This document shows, one piece after another, positions 14,341-26,372 of a stretch of 64,000 nt of DNA; the stretch's first letter is position 1; every line of letters begins with the position of its first letter. Source of the DNA: Polydactylus sextarius (Eukaryota > Chordata > Actinopteri > Polynemidae). Both the position numbers and the translations under genes were made by a program. The stretch is from assembly GCA_016801845.1 (NCBI GenBank), contig CM028912.1, forward strand, positions 21,326,001 to 21,390,000. Reading direction: 5' to 3'. The notes beneath the pieces were generated by a model. The model made no database searches and was not told the DNA's origin. It saw only the letters and a program-made list of their open reading frames with translations.

Positions 14341-14754
14341 GTTTTCAGCTACCAACAGCCACACACCGAACACCCCCTTAATTGCGGCAGAAAGTGTTTT
14401 TAGACAATGGATTGATGTCTGGCCAGAGACACTTTGAAGTTCTTTAGCATGCATTTCCCTCTTCAGGAGTTGTGCATCTTTTTGTGCTGGCACTTTGATG
14501 GTTTCTATGTCTTCAGGTGTCAGTCAGTCAGCGGGGGCGAACAAACACTTTATCTGCACTTTCCCTCAGTTCTGCCTGGTCTGTCTTGGCACTCAGTGAC
14601 TTATTTGTCAGCAACAGTAACTTGAGATGATGCAGTGAAAAGAATGACTTATTATGTTGAGCTGATCTGGATGATGTAGCTTCATGGAAGTGATGTGAGT
14701 TGATCCTTGATAATGATAAACCATTTTTTTAGATTGTATTGTTAAATCTGAAAG

Positions 14755-14775
14755 TTTTTTTTTTTTTCTTTTTTT
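14755..14775. repeat. Poly-T tract
   Basis: A near-pure T run with one C. Confidence 0.85.
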
Positions 14776-15761
14776 ACAGAAACAAGCAGTCATGATAAAT
14801 CAATAATCAGTCAAATCTATTTGTTAATTGTGTGTGCTGCTTAGTGTTGGGGAGGTAATTTTGAACCTTTATTTAATTAATATAATGTAATTTAAACTCA
14901 TATGATCATGATACGATCAACACCATATGTGTCTTAAAGATTAACAATGCCATATTGTCTTCATAGGCTTATTTGCTATTCACCTCCTTGTGTGTTTGGT
15001 ATTATGTTGTCAGTTATATGTCTTATTCTCGGTACAAAGCTGCTGAGAGCTTGTTTTAAAATGTCAAAACCACAGGGTGTGGACGCTCTGTGTGCTGCAG
15101 CTTTTGGATAAGTCACGTTATTGTGCTGCATGTTATGCTGTTTATTTTATTAGTTTTATCTATGCATCTACGATATCAAGCCCCTGTTGCTCTGTGTATA
15201 CATCAAGTGTTGTTTACACACACGGAAAAAGAGCATATCTGCAGATGGATCTGCTAAACTAAACCAAGCTGCTGTTATTGTTTCTGTGGGTCAGTGTTGT
15301 GTTGTTCCTGTGCTGGACGGGCCTTCCTCACAGTGTTACACAGCAGAGAGAGAGAACAGAGGAAAACGTGCACACACATGTGAGTGTTCTGCAAAAGGAG
15401 GGAGGACCCGGGTCTGTATTGTTTTCAACAGATGGGAGTCATGGGGGTGGGAAAGGGTGTGTGCATGGCTGTGTGTGTGTGTGTTTGTATGTCAGGGACC
15501 TGCTGGAGTGTGTACTTCCTCTGTCTGTCAACAATTGAACTCCCCCTTCATGTAGCAGGTTCTAGGATGTCAGCCAAGATGTCAGAACACACCCCTCTGC
15601 TGTTTATACATTCACTCTTTACTGATCCGTCTCTGTTTCTCTCCTATCTCTATCAATTTGTCTGATTATTTATATGCTATAAACCTATTTTAAGCTTTTA
15701 TTTATCACTGTCTTTTTACCTTTCCCATCCACAAAATTCTTCACTTGCTTTTGTTTATTAG

Positions 15762-15778
15762 TTTTTTTTTTTTTTTTT
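15762..15778. repeat. Poly-T tract
   Basis: A pure T run of 17. Confidence 0.85.
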
Positions 15779-16164
15779 ACGCCTATTCACTGATTTGTTT
15801 TTTTGAGTCCACAGTGATGGATAGTCCAGCTTTGGTCTCTCTCAGCTGTTTACCCGTCTTTACTTGGTTCAAGGACAGTGACCTGACACTGCTTAATCTT
15901 CTTGATTGTCTAAGTGCCTCCCTGTTCACTCTTGGCTCTGGTTTACAAAAGAAGACAGAAATGGTCAAGGTTAAAGAGGTACTAAAACAAACCCAATGAA
16001 TGATCTGAGTAGACTTGGAAATATGCCCACCCTCCCTTTACTACATTACAACCTCCCTCACACACACACACTCCCACCATTACCTCTACAGACCCTCCTA
16101 CAATTAATAACACAGGTTAATAACTGCTAATAAGTAATAGTCTCTGACCATAAACATGGAGGCA

Positions 16165-16178
16165 CCACCAGTGGGCGC
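16165..16178 (+). promoter_or_regulatory. CTCF-like motif, one mismatch
   Basis: CCACCAGTGGGCGC matches 13 of 14 positions of the CTCF core consensus, in forward orientation, about 3.2 kb upstream of the putative long-isoform first exon. Confidence 0.35.
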
Positions 16179-16331
16179 TGTGGCAACACTTGCTGTGCTG
16201 TATGAACTACATGGTGTTTGGGAGGATAATTTGGTAATGTGAGGTAATACAGTCTGTCATCAGTGTTATGCCAAGATAGCAGTTAGTCCTGGCCCACTTT
16301 TATATCCACCCATGACATCTGATATTTGATG

Positions 16332-16351
16332 AAAAAAAAAAAAAAAAAAAA
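16332..16351. repeat. Poly-A tract
   Basis: A pure A run of 20. No LINE or SINE sequence was recognised directly upstream. Confidence 0.85.
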
Positions 16352-18225
16352 GCAGATTCTGTTTTTAATTATTCCAGACTTTTGTGTTTGTGTGTTACAT
16401 AATGATGATGTCTTTCAGCTTTTTATTTTGGTTTTTCAGTGGTTTAGTTTTGGTTCAGTTTCACTAGACACGCCTGTGAATATTCTCATTTATCCAGGTC
16501 ATAGTACCAGACAATATTGAATCTAAGGTAACTGGACTGTCCAGAAATGTGACACTTGAGAAATTAGCCCGTGACACTTGGAATCACTTTCTGGAAGTAG
16601 GAGCTTGGCAGCAGCTCTTGAGTCTCTTCACTCTGAGCTTCATCATCTGGACTATTCTGACACTGAAATATTGTTTTTCAGAAACAGACTAGGGGAACAT
16701 CAGGTGAGACACATACAAAGTGACATAAAACCTTTGTTCCTTCATCACAAAACTTGTTATTATTGAGTTATTATTTAAAGATGAATAATTAGTATGATAT
16801 TACCTCGTACTGAGTTGGTATCAGGTATTAAACCTGTTCTATCTGGTGTTGTGTTTGTGTTGTGGTTTATTGTTGTGTTGTTGTATTGTTGTATTGCTGA
16901 CTTGGACAAGCTACAGTCCTTCAGTTAGTGCCTGAAATATTCATGCAGCAACATGTGGTAATTATAAGAACAAAGGATGCAGACACACAAGTGATAAATG
17001 TGCTGTTCATATCAGCTACTGTCACATGACATGTAAGTTGACCACACCCACTTAGAGAGACAGGAAGTGTGGACCATTTCATACCACTGTTGAAGCTTGT
17101 AATGTGTTAGTTTTGGTTTCACTCTCATTAACTCTGTTTTCCTCTGTCCACTACCAACCAAGTTGAGCTGATGAGCATAGACGATGTAGCTGCTGAGGTA
17201 CCAGATGTTTCCCTTAGGTGGTGGTAAAGGGCAAAACAGAGTTAACAATTTGGAAAATTGATCAAAAACCTGACTCCAAAGGCTGAATGAGTGAACAGCA
17301 ACAGTTAACCAGTTGGTTACTTTGGATCAAAGCTTTGTTTGGAGACTGTTTCTGGTGCTCCACAGTGACGAAAAGTCAGATAATTCAGATGAAAAGTTAA
17401 ATGCTGCTACATTTCAGAAACCATATTAGTGAAAGCTCAGTGGGAGAATTGGTTATGGTCACACACATTAATATTTAACTGAAGTCTAAAAGTATTGATT
17501 CACTAATGAAAACTTTGAAGGCATTAATCACAGAGTCAAGTTTAAAAGCAGATAATGCTGCGTGTGGCATTCCTTGCATACTGGTAGGGGGTGGGGGTGT
17601 TATGAAAACATAACTTTGTAGTCTGTTTACATGTGGTTAGCGTTTGCTGTTTAGATCCTTGATTAAACAGAATTAAATTGTGATGGAAATAATTGTAATT
17701 GTATCAAACAGACAGACAGGAACAGTTCTCGAAAACTTTCTTTTTCGTTTTTCAGACGAACGTCATTGTGGACGTGCGTGTGTAGGTGTGTGCATTGCCT
17801 GTGGCGGGATTAGATCTAAATGTTTGTCTCCTTTAGTGAATTTGTCTCTGTAGGGGTGGCCTGCAGGAAATACCAGGGGATTAATCCTCTGTGCCACTGG
17901 TGAGTGTGTTTGTATGTGTCTGTGTGGGTGGGGTTGTGTATTTATACAGTGTGTGAGAGAGATGTGATGTGTGTGTTGGTGAGAGAGAGAGTGGGTTGTG
18001 GTTATTGATGGTTATTGGTGCATATTTATTTGTTTCCATGCGGTGAGTATGATTGTTGAAATTATGTGTGTTTGTTTTTTCCAGGAAGCAGTGGGCCTGG
18101 ACTCATGTGAGTCAATATGTTTGTGTATGTGTGTGTGTGCCTGAAAATTATAGGTCCATCAGTTCTTTACAGGTATAACATGTAGCCCACAATTGTTTGA
18201 TCATTCCATTTGTAAATGGAGGGTC

Positions 18226-18230
<5 letters not shown>

Positions 18231-18281
<51 letters not shown>
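18231..18281. repeat. (TG)n microsatellite, about 25 units
   Basis: A long uninterrupted TG run about 1.1 kb upstream of the putative first coding exon. It is likely length-polymorphic. Confidence 0.9.
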
Positions 18282-18282
<1 letters not shown>

Positions 18283-18329
18283 AAAAGAAATACCCACACA
18301 AGCGGATAAAGAGTCATGCATGGGGCTAA

Positions 18330-18351
18330 CACTGCTCATTGATGAGCAGTG
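18330..18351. other. Perfect 9-bp hairpin with TTGA loop
   Basis: CACTGCTCA-TTGA-TGAGCAGTG is a perfect stem lying shortly after a long TG repeat and about 1.1 kb upstream of the putative first coding exon. No function is recognised. Confidence 0.35.
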
Positions 18352-18421
18352 AGAACTTAATGAAGCAAGTTTTCACTTCCTGGCCCCTCTGTGCTCTCTC
18401 TCTTTAGTAAGGAGTTAAGAT

Positions 18422-18443
18422 GGGGGTGGTGGGTGGGGTGGTA
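18422..18443 (+). other. G-quadruplex-like motif upstream of the promoter
   Basis: GGGGGTGGTGGGTGGGGTGG contains three G-runs of three or more plus GG doublets, about 0.9 kb before the putative first coding exon. A two-tetrad or bulged quadruplex is possible. Confidence 0.35.
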
Positions 18444-18967
18444 CTCTGGGGCCACCTCTGCTGTCAGAGGTGGATGCTTCAGGACTTTCTTTGCTTTTTC
18501 TGTGTGTGTAATCAAATCTCTTCTTTTTTTTCTTTTTTGGTGGTGCACTTATTCATGCCACCATAATTTAACTCCTGTCTGTCAATGTTTGCTACCTAAA
18601 GAAACTGATAAACAGCTTCTATTCTGAATATGAATAAATCAAGAAGTGGCTGCAAAGAGCAAACTAAACCTAGAGCATGTCTGTTTTAATGGGGACAGTT
18701 TGAAACAGTGTTGAAGACAGTGTCAAAGGAAGAGATGTTCAATTTTAGCTAAATTTTTGCAGAGGTATCTTCTGTGACATCCAATGCCGAAAGAAACACA
18801 GTGGACATTCATCTCAAGGATGAGTACAGGGGGAGACAGAGTCTATGAAATATTAAAGTGGGCTCAATACAGAAATACACAAGGAAACTGTTCAAGAGAG
18901 AGATGGAGGGAGGGGGAGGTGAAGTTCGATGGATGCTGAGGGGTCTTAACAGGGAGGTGGGGTGGGA

Positions 18968-18986
18968 TGAATGAATGAATGAATGA
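18968..18986. repeat. (GAAT)n short tandem repeat
   Basis: Four to five GAAT units within the putative promoter region. Confidence 0.75.
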
Positions 18987-19324
18987 AATTAAAAGTGGTG
19001 AGACTTAGAGGGCTAAAGAGGGAGGGAGAGATGGGATGAGAGCGAGAGGAGGGGCAAAATAAGATGGATAATAAATGGAGTACCCCCTCCCCCTTTGCTC
19101 CTGTGGAGAGGTGGGGGCAGTACCCCCCCAAAAGAAAAAAAAGCTTTGTGAAAGTTTCCCCCGGCATAGGGAAAGAGAGGCAGAGAGGGAGCACAGAGGA
19201 GAGGCGGTCAGGATCCCATTTAGATTTAGTGCAGAGACAGAGGAGGAGAAACAAGTCAGACAGTGAGGAAGAGGGAGGAAGCAGGAGCCTGAGGTGAAAC
19301 ACAGTGTTTGTGTTCGGGACAGTC

Positions 19325-19393
19325 ATGGCTTTGCAACGTGGGGCAACTCTTCTCTTCCCTGGAGTAGGCTTAAGGAAGTCCAGTGGTCTGTAG
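19325..19393 (+). other. Upstream ORF (22 codons) ahead of the long-isoform start
   Basis: An ATG with G at -3 and G at +4 opens 22 codons (MALQRGATLLFPGVGLRKSS, then GL) and stops at TAG 19391-19393, 29 bp before the proposed main ATG. It is in a different frame. If the transcript starts upstream of 19325, ribosomes would meet this good-context ATG first, which could damp translation of the long isoform or favour reinitiation. The transcript start has not been shown. Confidence 0.45.
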
Positions 19394-19422
19394 CAGCAGC
19401 AGCATCACTCATATCCGTCACC

Positions 19423-19503
19423 ATGCCGTCTGTCTCTCTCAGCCTGCCAACAGCTCTGGCTGGACCTGCACGCACCTGGGTCTGCCTGTCCTGCATGTTT
19501 TGG
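19423..19503 (+). CDS. tns1: Tensin (tns1-like) long isoform, candidate first coding exon
   Basis: This candidate exon encodes 27 residues. It opens MPSVSLSLPTALAGPAR and closes TWVCLSCMFW, then meets a GTGAGA splice donor at 19504. The ATG lies in a GTCACCATG context (A at -3). The exon ends in phase 0 and the next recognised exon (37195) starts in phase 0, giving ...CMFW-PEELEALHSHTF. From memory, and unchecked, long vertebrate tensin-1 isoforms carry a similar W-V-C-L-S-C-M-x-W stretch just before the C1 domain. The peptide is short and partly hydrophobic, with a close Cys pair (CLSC), and has no known catalytic role. The frame stays open upstream to about 19294, so a more 5' non-AUG start or an upstream splice acceptor cannot be excluded. 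The transcript start is not visible. Confidence is moderate: the call rests on phase, Kozak context, donor and recalled similarity. Confidence 0.62.
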
Positions 19504-20697
19504 GTGAGACAACTTTTCACCTGCACTTTGTTCCCACGATCAGGACATTGATTTATTAAGTGTCGCTGTAGAACTTGGTCACATTTATGAACAAACTGGA
19601 ACAGATCTATTACCTCGATGAGTCAATCAGACAAAATGCTTTTGTTGTGTGTGTTTTTTACCACATGTATAAAAAAGGTACTGGCTCTGTACTATTAGAA
19701 AACCCTGATCAAAACAAGCTGGTCAGAGATCTGATGGGTGGTCTGCTTGTCGGGGGTTGGGTGGAGAGTTGAGACCGTGGCTGTGGGGGGCCTTGGCATG
19801 GTGACATGTTTGAGGGAGGCAGATATTATGAGGGAGAATGGGAGGGTGTGCAGACATGGGACAATGTGTTGTTTTGTCGCCAGAGAAACATATTTTACAT
19901 TTTCTGTGCAGCTTCGTGCTCAGAATGAAAACTATCAGCTCTGATACTGAGTGGAGTTGAATCTGTCTCCTGCTCTCTCAGCGTCTCTCAGCCTCTCTTG
20001 CTCCTTCAGTCCCCACATGTTCTGCTCTGTCTCACTCTAGGTGGTTGGGACACAGCTATTTTTGCTTTCTCTTGTATAATTCAATCCACCGCACAATACC
20101 ACTCACAGTGAGGGGCTGTTTGTGCACTTGTGTGCCTGCTAAGCTGTGATTTGGTCAGTAAAGAATTGTGTTTGTGCACTAAAAGCTTTGTGACTGTAGT
20201 AGACATGTAGACATTTTGTCTTAAAACTCTAAGTGCTTTTGCTAATTTTTGCTGATATGAAAGAACATTCCTGGCTCAGATACACAACATTGCACGGTGC
20301 TGTCCTCTTTTTCAGCTGAATAGAGGATGAAAGAGGAGAGTGGTTGAATAGACCATTGAGATCCATCCTCCCTCATTCTGGAGCGGTCCTTTGGGACATG
20401 ACTTCACACCACCGGCAGAGCTGGGGTTTCTTGGCGAAGAGACTGGATAATCTTACAGAGCTCTTCATCAGTTAATTACCATTCTTTCTTTTGAGGAGCA
20501 GGAGGCGAGGTGAAAGGGGGGGGGGTCATAAAAGAATCTCAAAGCCCTCCAGCTAAGCTCTGGGTCACTGATTGACTGCATCAGAGCACTGTATGACAAA
20601 GTGAGCTTACTTAAGGGGGCGGAGTTCAATCTGAGCCTCTGTGTTAATAGAAGACCCTAAAACAGTTTTAATATGAGCACAGTTTAGCATCCTCCTA

Positions 20698-20788
20698 TTA
20701 GGGTTAGAGTTCAGCTTAACAGCCTTTATTTTGGCACACATTATCTTGTCACATTAGGGATATGACCATCATGAAACCCTAACCCTAA
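20698..20788. repeat. Short telomere-like inverted repeat pair
   Basis: TTAGGGTTAGAGTT (20698-20711) and AACCCTAACCCTAA (20775-20788) are inverted copies differing at one base, separated by 63 bp. The motif equals two vertebrate telomere units in each arm. It could be a tiny inverted-repeat element or chance. Confidence 0.45.
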
Positions 20789-23700
20789 GAGATGAACCTC
20801 AACCGGAAACCCATAGATGACACAAGAACCCTGAAATCAAAAATTAGGTTGATATTATTGAGATTGCCTCATCGCAATGATAGTTTTCTGTACAATACTT
20901 CCTGCTAGTCTGATTAAGTTTTTGTTATATGGATGTAGACCTACTTCTTGAGCAGCTGGAAAAGTAAGCACAGCTGCAAAAGCTGTTATGAAGCAATGAA
21001 GAGGTCGTAGAAAGATAGAAAGAGCAAGAGCGAACAGGTACAGATGCAGGAAACAGACCATCTTCATGAACTAGATAAAACCTGTTCCTTAGCCTGGCCT
21101 CAGATGGGGAGGGTTTCCTCTTGTCAGAGCAGGATGGTCCTGGATAAAATGAGTTTTTTTCCAGACTAGAAGTAGAAAGAATATGCTTAGGGAAATATAG
21201 GAAATGACAGTTACAACTTGAAGGACAAAGGAAATGAACAGAAAGATGCTCTGAGAAAGATCATAGGACAAAGTAAGTATGAACAGCACAAAAGGCCTTG
21301 AGAGAAGACCTTCAGACCTTTGCTGTGAATAATTGATGAGTGCCAAAATAGGGTTTTAGGGAGAGTTTTATCAGGTTTCTCTGAAATGACCATGAAACCA
21401 ATCAAATGTCCTCTACCAGCTCACTTGCTGAGAGAAAGTTTAAAAGCCTTGCAAATCCTCTTGACATTTTAGAACCGCAGGCTGTGAATGCATCCACTTA
21501 ATGTGGTGGTTGCACCAAACAGGTGTAATTAATAGAATGGGGATCAGACAACTGCACAGCTGTTGTTAGCAGGAGATTGGTGCCTCTGATCTAACAACAT
21601 GCTGTAGTGAATACTATGTCAGGTCACTGCCTCACAGTTGTGTCATGCAAATATTGATCCTTATTTAAACCTTCAGAGTTGTGAGGGTTCAAAGAACTCC
21701 TCAGGATGATCGATATCCATTAATGTACACTCAGTTTGTCTAGGCCCTGAGCTGGGTCTCAGAGGGATTGCTCTGAGAAATGGTGTCATCTCAGGAATGT
21801 CAGGTCAATGCTCTTTAGCTGTCTTTACTGGGAAATAGACAGAATGCTTCAGACTAAGTTGGACCTTTACATCTGTCTCTGAAAGAACCAGGGAAGTCTT
21901 CACTGTCCATGCTTCTGATTAGTAGTATTTATTCCCATCCTCCCTTTATATTTGGCTATATTCCTTCATCCTCCTCACACACGTCTCCATCCTCCCTTTT
22001 CTCTTCTGATCTGTTGCTAGTTTGATCTCGACCCCATCTGAGTTCCTGAGATCAACTCTGATTTTGAGAAAAATGATCCATATGTGGGGCCCCTTTGAAA
22101 TGCAGCAAGTCTTCTGTAATTGTAACATCTGGGTTTTCGTTAAAACGGATGTGCCATGCAGTTTCTCTTAGGCTTGACGCATGCTTTGTTGTTGCCATCT
22201 CTGATATTTAGCAACATGACTGGTATTATTTTCATCTTTGTGTTGCTTTCCCTTAATGGCAACCTGGTTGAAAAATCTTGAACAACAAAGGGAAGTTTAA
22301 CCCTTGCTCAGTTGATTTATGGGAGTTGTTGAGCTTTGTGTAGTCCTCCTACCCTCCTACCTCTTTCTGAAGGGACCCCCAGCCTTGTGCACGCTTCACT
22401 GAGCACATTGGCCTTAAACCTCCCATGGCCTTCTGGGTTTCCGCAGAGGGAGTTTCATGATTCAGAAATTTAAACTCTGACTAAATGGGATGTAGTGACT
22501 TCTTGATATTCACTGATTGGAAATGAACAATTTTATAACCTCATACCAATCATGTTCTTACCATATCATACCATACATCATGTTTGACAGGTGCATGCAG
22601 TTTAAATATGAAAATGCTTTGAAATTACTTTTTTCATTTTACCTGAATAAATGAAAGATATTTCTGAACTCTTGGCGAATACTGATTGTTTCAGGTCAAA
22701 CTCCAACTTCTAACCCCAGTGCCTTTAAACAACATGCGTTCATGACAACATAATGGTGAGATCAGATGATGATGATGGCTTTGATTCCCATTTCTCCTGT
22801 TCTTTAGCTGTTTTTTTGGGCAGATTTCCACATTTAATATTTCACTTTTCGAAAAGGATAAACATTGTTGATTTTAATCACCATTGTTTTTTTTCCTGTG
22901 GAAGAACCTCTAAGTCTGTATACTATTGTGTATATTGTGTATGAATTTTAGTTTGTTGTGGTGTGTAATGAAAATATTAATGTCTTGTAATTGCTACTTG
23001 TCTGCATGTTATGTCTTGTTTGAATTTAAAAACTTGAGTCCATAACATGTTCTGTGTTCCTTTTCAGCCACTGTTGTGCTTGAATTTATTCTCAAAGTGG
23101 CAATAAATTAATACAGATGACTTTGTTCAAGGAAATGCCTGTTGGACTCTTGAGGACAAGGAGGGTCAAAGATCACTGTGAGAGATGTGAAACCACTGTG
23201 TGGAATACCATCAGCGCTGACTTTGGGGATATTTCTGGACCTGGTAGTAATTATGATCAGACGGTGAACAGGAAGCTCCTTGTGGGGCCCGAGCCCCCTG
23301 AACACTGGAGCTACGACTTAACAAAACTCGTCCCCTGCAGTTTTGCTGTACAGTCAACAGTGACATTAATGAGAATGTAATTTTGATCATAACACAAGCT
23401 TAATGATTGTTTTTGACAGAAATCACCCTGAAAAAACATACACATTATCAGCATCACTGAACTTGAACTCACATAACTGAGTCTTCTCTCATTACTCTGA
23501 TCCTATGTACCTACTGATTTAACTGCAGGTGTTATTAGTTTTCACCTCTCGCCTCTAATTAGTATCAAGACATTATTATGGTATTAACTTACCACTGGTT
23601 GCTAATTGATGCCACTCAGTCATCAACTGATGTTGACTGAGTTATGTATGTCTGTAATGTTATGGATGTCTGTGCAAGTGACATTGTGAATCAGTTTTTT

Positions 23701-24260
23701 GAGTACTACTTGTTCTTCTATTAAAATAGATTTAAACTTGTCACAGATAAACATGGGGCTCTGCACTAACTTTTCTGGGGGAGTACTTGGTATTGGTTGC
23801 AACCGTCTTTGTTTAAGACGTCAGTGGCTGCATTTATTAGGGATGATGGGTTGAGATGATCTGATAACACTCTTGTTAAACCCTTGTAACAGCTAAATGG
23901 GCAGTTTTGCGCAATTCATGATGATGAAGGTGCAGTTAGGGAGAGACCAACAAAACACTTTTTAAACCAATTTCACTTTTTAAATGCCATAGCTAGAAGA
24001 ATACATGTGATAGAGAGGCACCAAAACGGTCCAGTGATCATTATGCACTCGCATTAATGTGACCACAGGACATCTTAGCTTGCTCATGTGACCATTTTAC
24101 CATTTTGACTGCAGTCTGCAACCTTTTAAAAAAGCAAACACTTGATGTCAATTTGTGTAATGCAACAGCGATTTGTAGCCACAGTGGCCACCATCCAGAA
24201 AAGGTTATGTAGACTTGAGAGGTTGTGCAAGCGTGGCGTCAAATCTTAACTATTTTCAAG

Positions 24261-24270
24261 CCTTTAAAGG
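24261..24270 (+). promoter_or_regulatory. CArG box (candidate SRF site) 1
   Basis: CCTTTAAAGG fits the SRF consensus CC(A/T)6GG exactly. It lies about 4.8 kb inside the first intron and 54 bp (start to start) from a second exact CArG box. A known cytoskeletal-gene regulator would be plausible for a focal-adhesion scaffold; binding is inferred only. Confidence 0.4.
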
Positions 24271-24314
24271 TTTAATATCTTGTTTATCAACCCCATGTTT
24301 AGTTCTAAAAGCCA

Positions 24315-24324
24315 CCTTATATGG
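24315..24324 (+). promoter_or_regulatory. CArG box (candidate SRF site) 2
   Basis: CCTTATATGG fits CC(A/T)6GG exactly. This variant is close to those found in muscle and actin-cytoskeleton genes. Pairing with the box at 24261 raises its interest. Confidence 0.45.
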
Positions 24325-26372
24325 ACCTACTCCATGTCTTGTGTGTAACACAATCACTGTAAGCCAAAACACTCCTTACATGTGCATGTAGACTCAAACT
24401 TTGTGTTTGTTCACTGCCCGAGCAGAACAGAGCAGCCAAGTTCAACTAGATATTTTAACAAGACACTGGTTTTACTTATCAAACCCAGGAAACATGTCAC
24501 TTTATTAGAACTGATTACCAGGAGTGTTGTGTAAGTAAATATCATGACATCATGATGAACCACTCTGCAGAGATTAATGGTTTGAACTTGGAGCTTTGTC
24601 CTTAACCTAAGTATTTATTTCCTGACTTTGCCAGCTGCACAGTCTGGCTTTTTCTGGTCAGAGATCAAGATCTTTCCTGGCACCATCTTTCCAGTGTGTC
24701 AGTCAAGAGCCCTCAGTGAAGAGGCCCAAAGAACTTGTTAATGCCATGATAACCTCTAACTCTGGGTGTGATCTGAGCCTCCTGTTGAAACCTTTGCATT
24801 CAAGTGTGAGGCCAAAAGATTCTTATTGGAAGTGGTGCAACCTGCTGTGTTGTCTGTGCATTTTTGAAGAAATACGCTTTAGCTGTTTCAGTTTGATCAA
24901 GTATGTTAACTTTGTCTGCTGTGCTGTAATGCCATAAAGCATCTGATGGATTTATTTGATCTCCTTATTTTTTTTTTCATATTTTACATCAATCCAGAAT
25001 GTATTTCTTTCTCGTCTGGAAGATCAGAGGATGCTAGAAATTCTAAGATCATAATCATAAGAACACAATCCTTCAAAACTTATCCTCCCATCATTCCTAA
25101 AGAACATTTTGGGGTTATGGTTTTAGTTTCATCGGTCTCGTCCAAGTGCCTGAGCTTCTGCCAACGTGGTGTGATATGGAACACGTGCTGTTCTCTTTTG
25201 GCAGTCAGCCCTTACGATGAACTTTGGAAGTCTTTGATTAAACCTTTTTTTTATCCCTCAGTATCCATGATGATGGCAGGGAACATCCCTCTTGCTTTTA
25301 TTTGTGGCTTATAGCCATCTTTCTTCCACAGGTATCATTTATTTTCATAGGCCGCTCCATCACAATAGTGAGAGAGAAAGTCCAGAGCTTTGTTTCTTTA
25401 AACAGATCTTATCTTAGGCCATTTTAAGATTTCAACTTGAAACAAACCAAACACAACATTTATGAGTTGCTTAATATGGATTTGTTGTAAGATGTTGAAA
25501 CAAATACCTAAACTCAGCCAGGAAATAATGATGTGCTTGTGTTACAACAAAAACACACTAGTTATTTTACACAGAAGTCTCATCAGATTGAGTCACGAAA
25601 TCAAAACAATAGACCGGAAAAGTAAAAAAAAAAAAGAGACAAGAAGAGGAGAAGAACAGCTGAACATGTTTATGTCAAATATAGAAACATTTTTTTGGCA
25701 AACACTGTCCACATTATAAAGGCTTAAAAGTAACAGGATACTTGGCTGCTGTATGTGTCTTACACATGTATCCTACTAGAAAACAGGTCACATGTGAAGA
25801 GGTAGATGACTTATAAAAAGTAGTTTGGTTTTGCCAAAATTGAACAGCATCAAGAAAAACTAGAAAATGTGAAATGAGCTTGTTAGCACACAACTCTTAT
25901 AAAATAATTTTAAATGTGAAGGAAAACTGTTTAATAAGTCAAGGAGACACTGCAGGGTGTAGGCAGACATGTTTCAGTGACTATTTGAAATCAAAATGAT
26001 GGAAAGAAGTGAATTTGGAGAGAAGAAGGACAACTCATGAAGCAAATCCACTGCAGACTGTGATTTTGTAAAACCCCAATCCCTTCCCCTCTAACTTAAT
26101 TCTCATGGTGAACAATTTCCAGCTTTGTCTAATTCTTAGAAACAAGTGTTTCATCTTCTGAAGAAACAGTCTTGTTTTTTTTTACCATGCAACTCTATGT
26201 CTGCCTTGCAAACTGTTTACTTTTTTGTTTGTGTACTGTGCACAGAGCTGTAAACAGGCAGGAGGCTGTGTGTGAGAAACCGGTATAAAAACCACAACGG
26301 AGACACATGTTCTGAATGTGTTGTATACACGTATGAAGAATGCTTTTAAAAGCAGAATAATATTGACATATC

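Larger units (their letters stand above)
1..18889. other. Upstream noncoding region (intergenic or far-upstream regulatory)
   Basis: I find no exon here with a recognisable protein, matching splice phases or conserved domain on either strand. The longer open frames (for example the minus-strand ones at 4596-5024 and 13981-14493) run through CA/TG repeats and show no domain. The region holds microsatellites, a long-inverted-repeat element at 5193-5824, a weaker TIR-like element at 1521-1818, a G-quadruplex motif at 4291 and CTCF-like motifs at 6463 and 16165. Noncoding 5' exons of the tensin gene could lie here unseen. Confidence 0.6.
18890..19422 (+). promoter_or_regulatory. Putative long-isoform promoter and 5' UTR, purine-rich
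   Basis: About 500 bp ahead of the first coding ATG is strongly purine-biased on the plus strand (runs of GAGGGAGGGGGAGG, GAGGGAGGGAGAG and AGAGGAGAGGCGG types). It includes a GAAT tetranucleotide run at 18968-18986 and a short G-run/C-run inverted pair near 19111-19128. I see no convincing TATA box at a fixed distance from a start site. Such GA-rich, TATA-less sequence is common at vertebrate promoters. The transcript start is uncertain; an upstream noncoding exon spliced near 19366 or 19393 is also possible. Confidence 0.4.

Noticed and set aside
13981..14493. The longest open frame in the window (170 codons, minus strand).
   Set aside because: It runs through a CA/TG microsatellite (CVRVCVCVCEG-type residues) and has no domain. 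This is typical of chance frames in repeat DNA.
23117..23380. An 87-codon plus-strand frame with a rather protein-like composition.
   Set aside because: No recognisable domain, no good Kozak context or splice context, and overlapping frames of similar length exist on the other strand.
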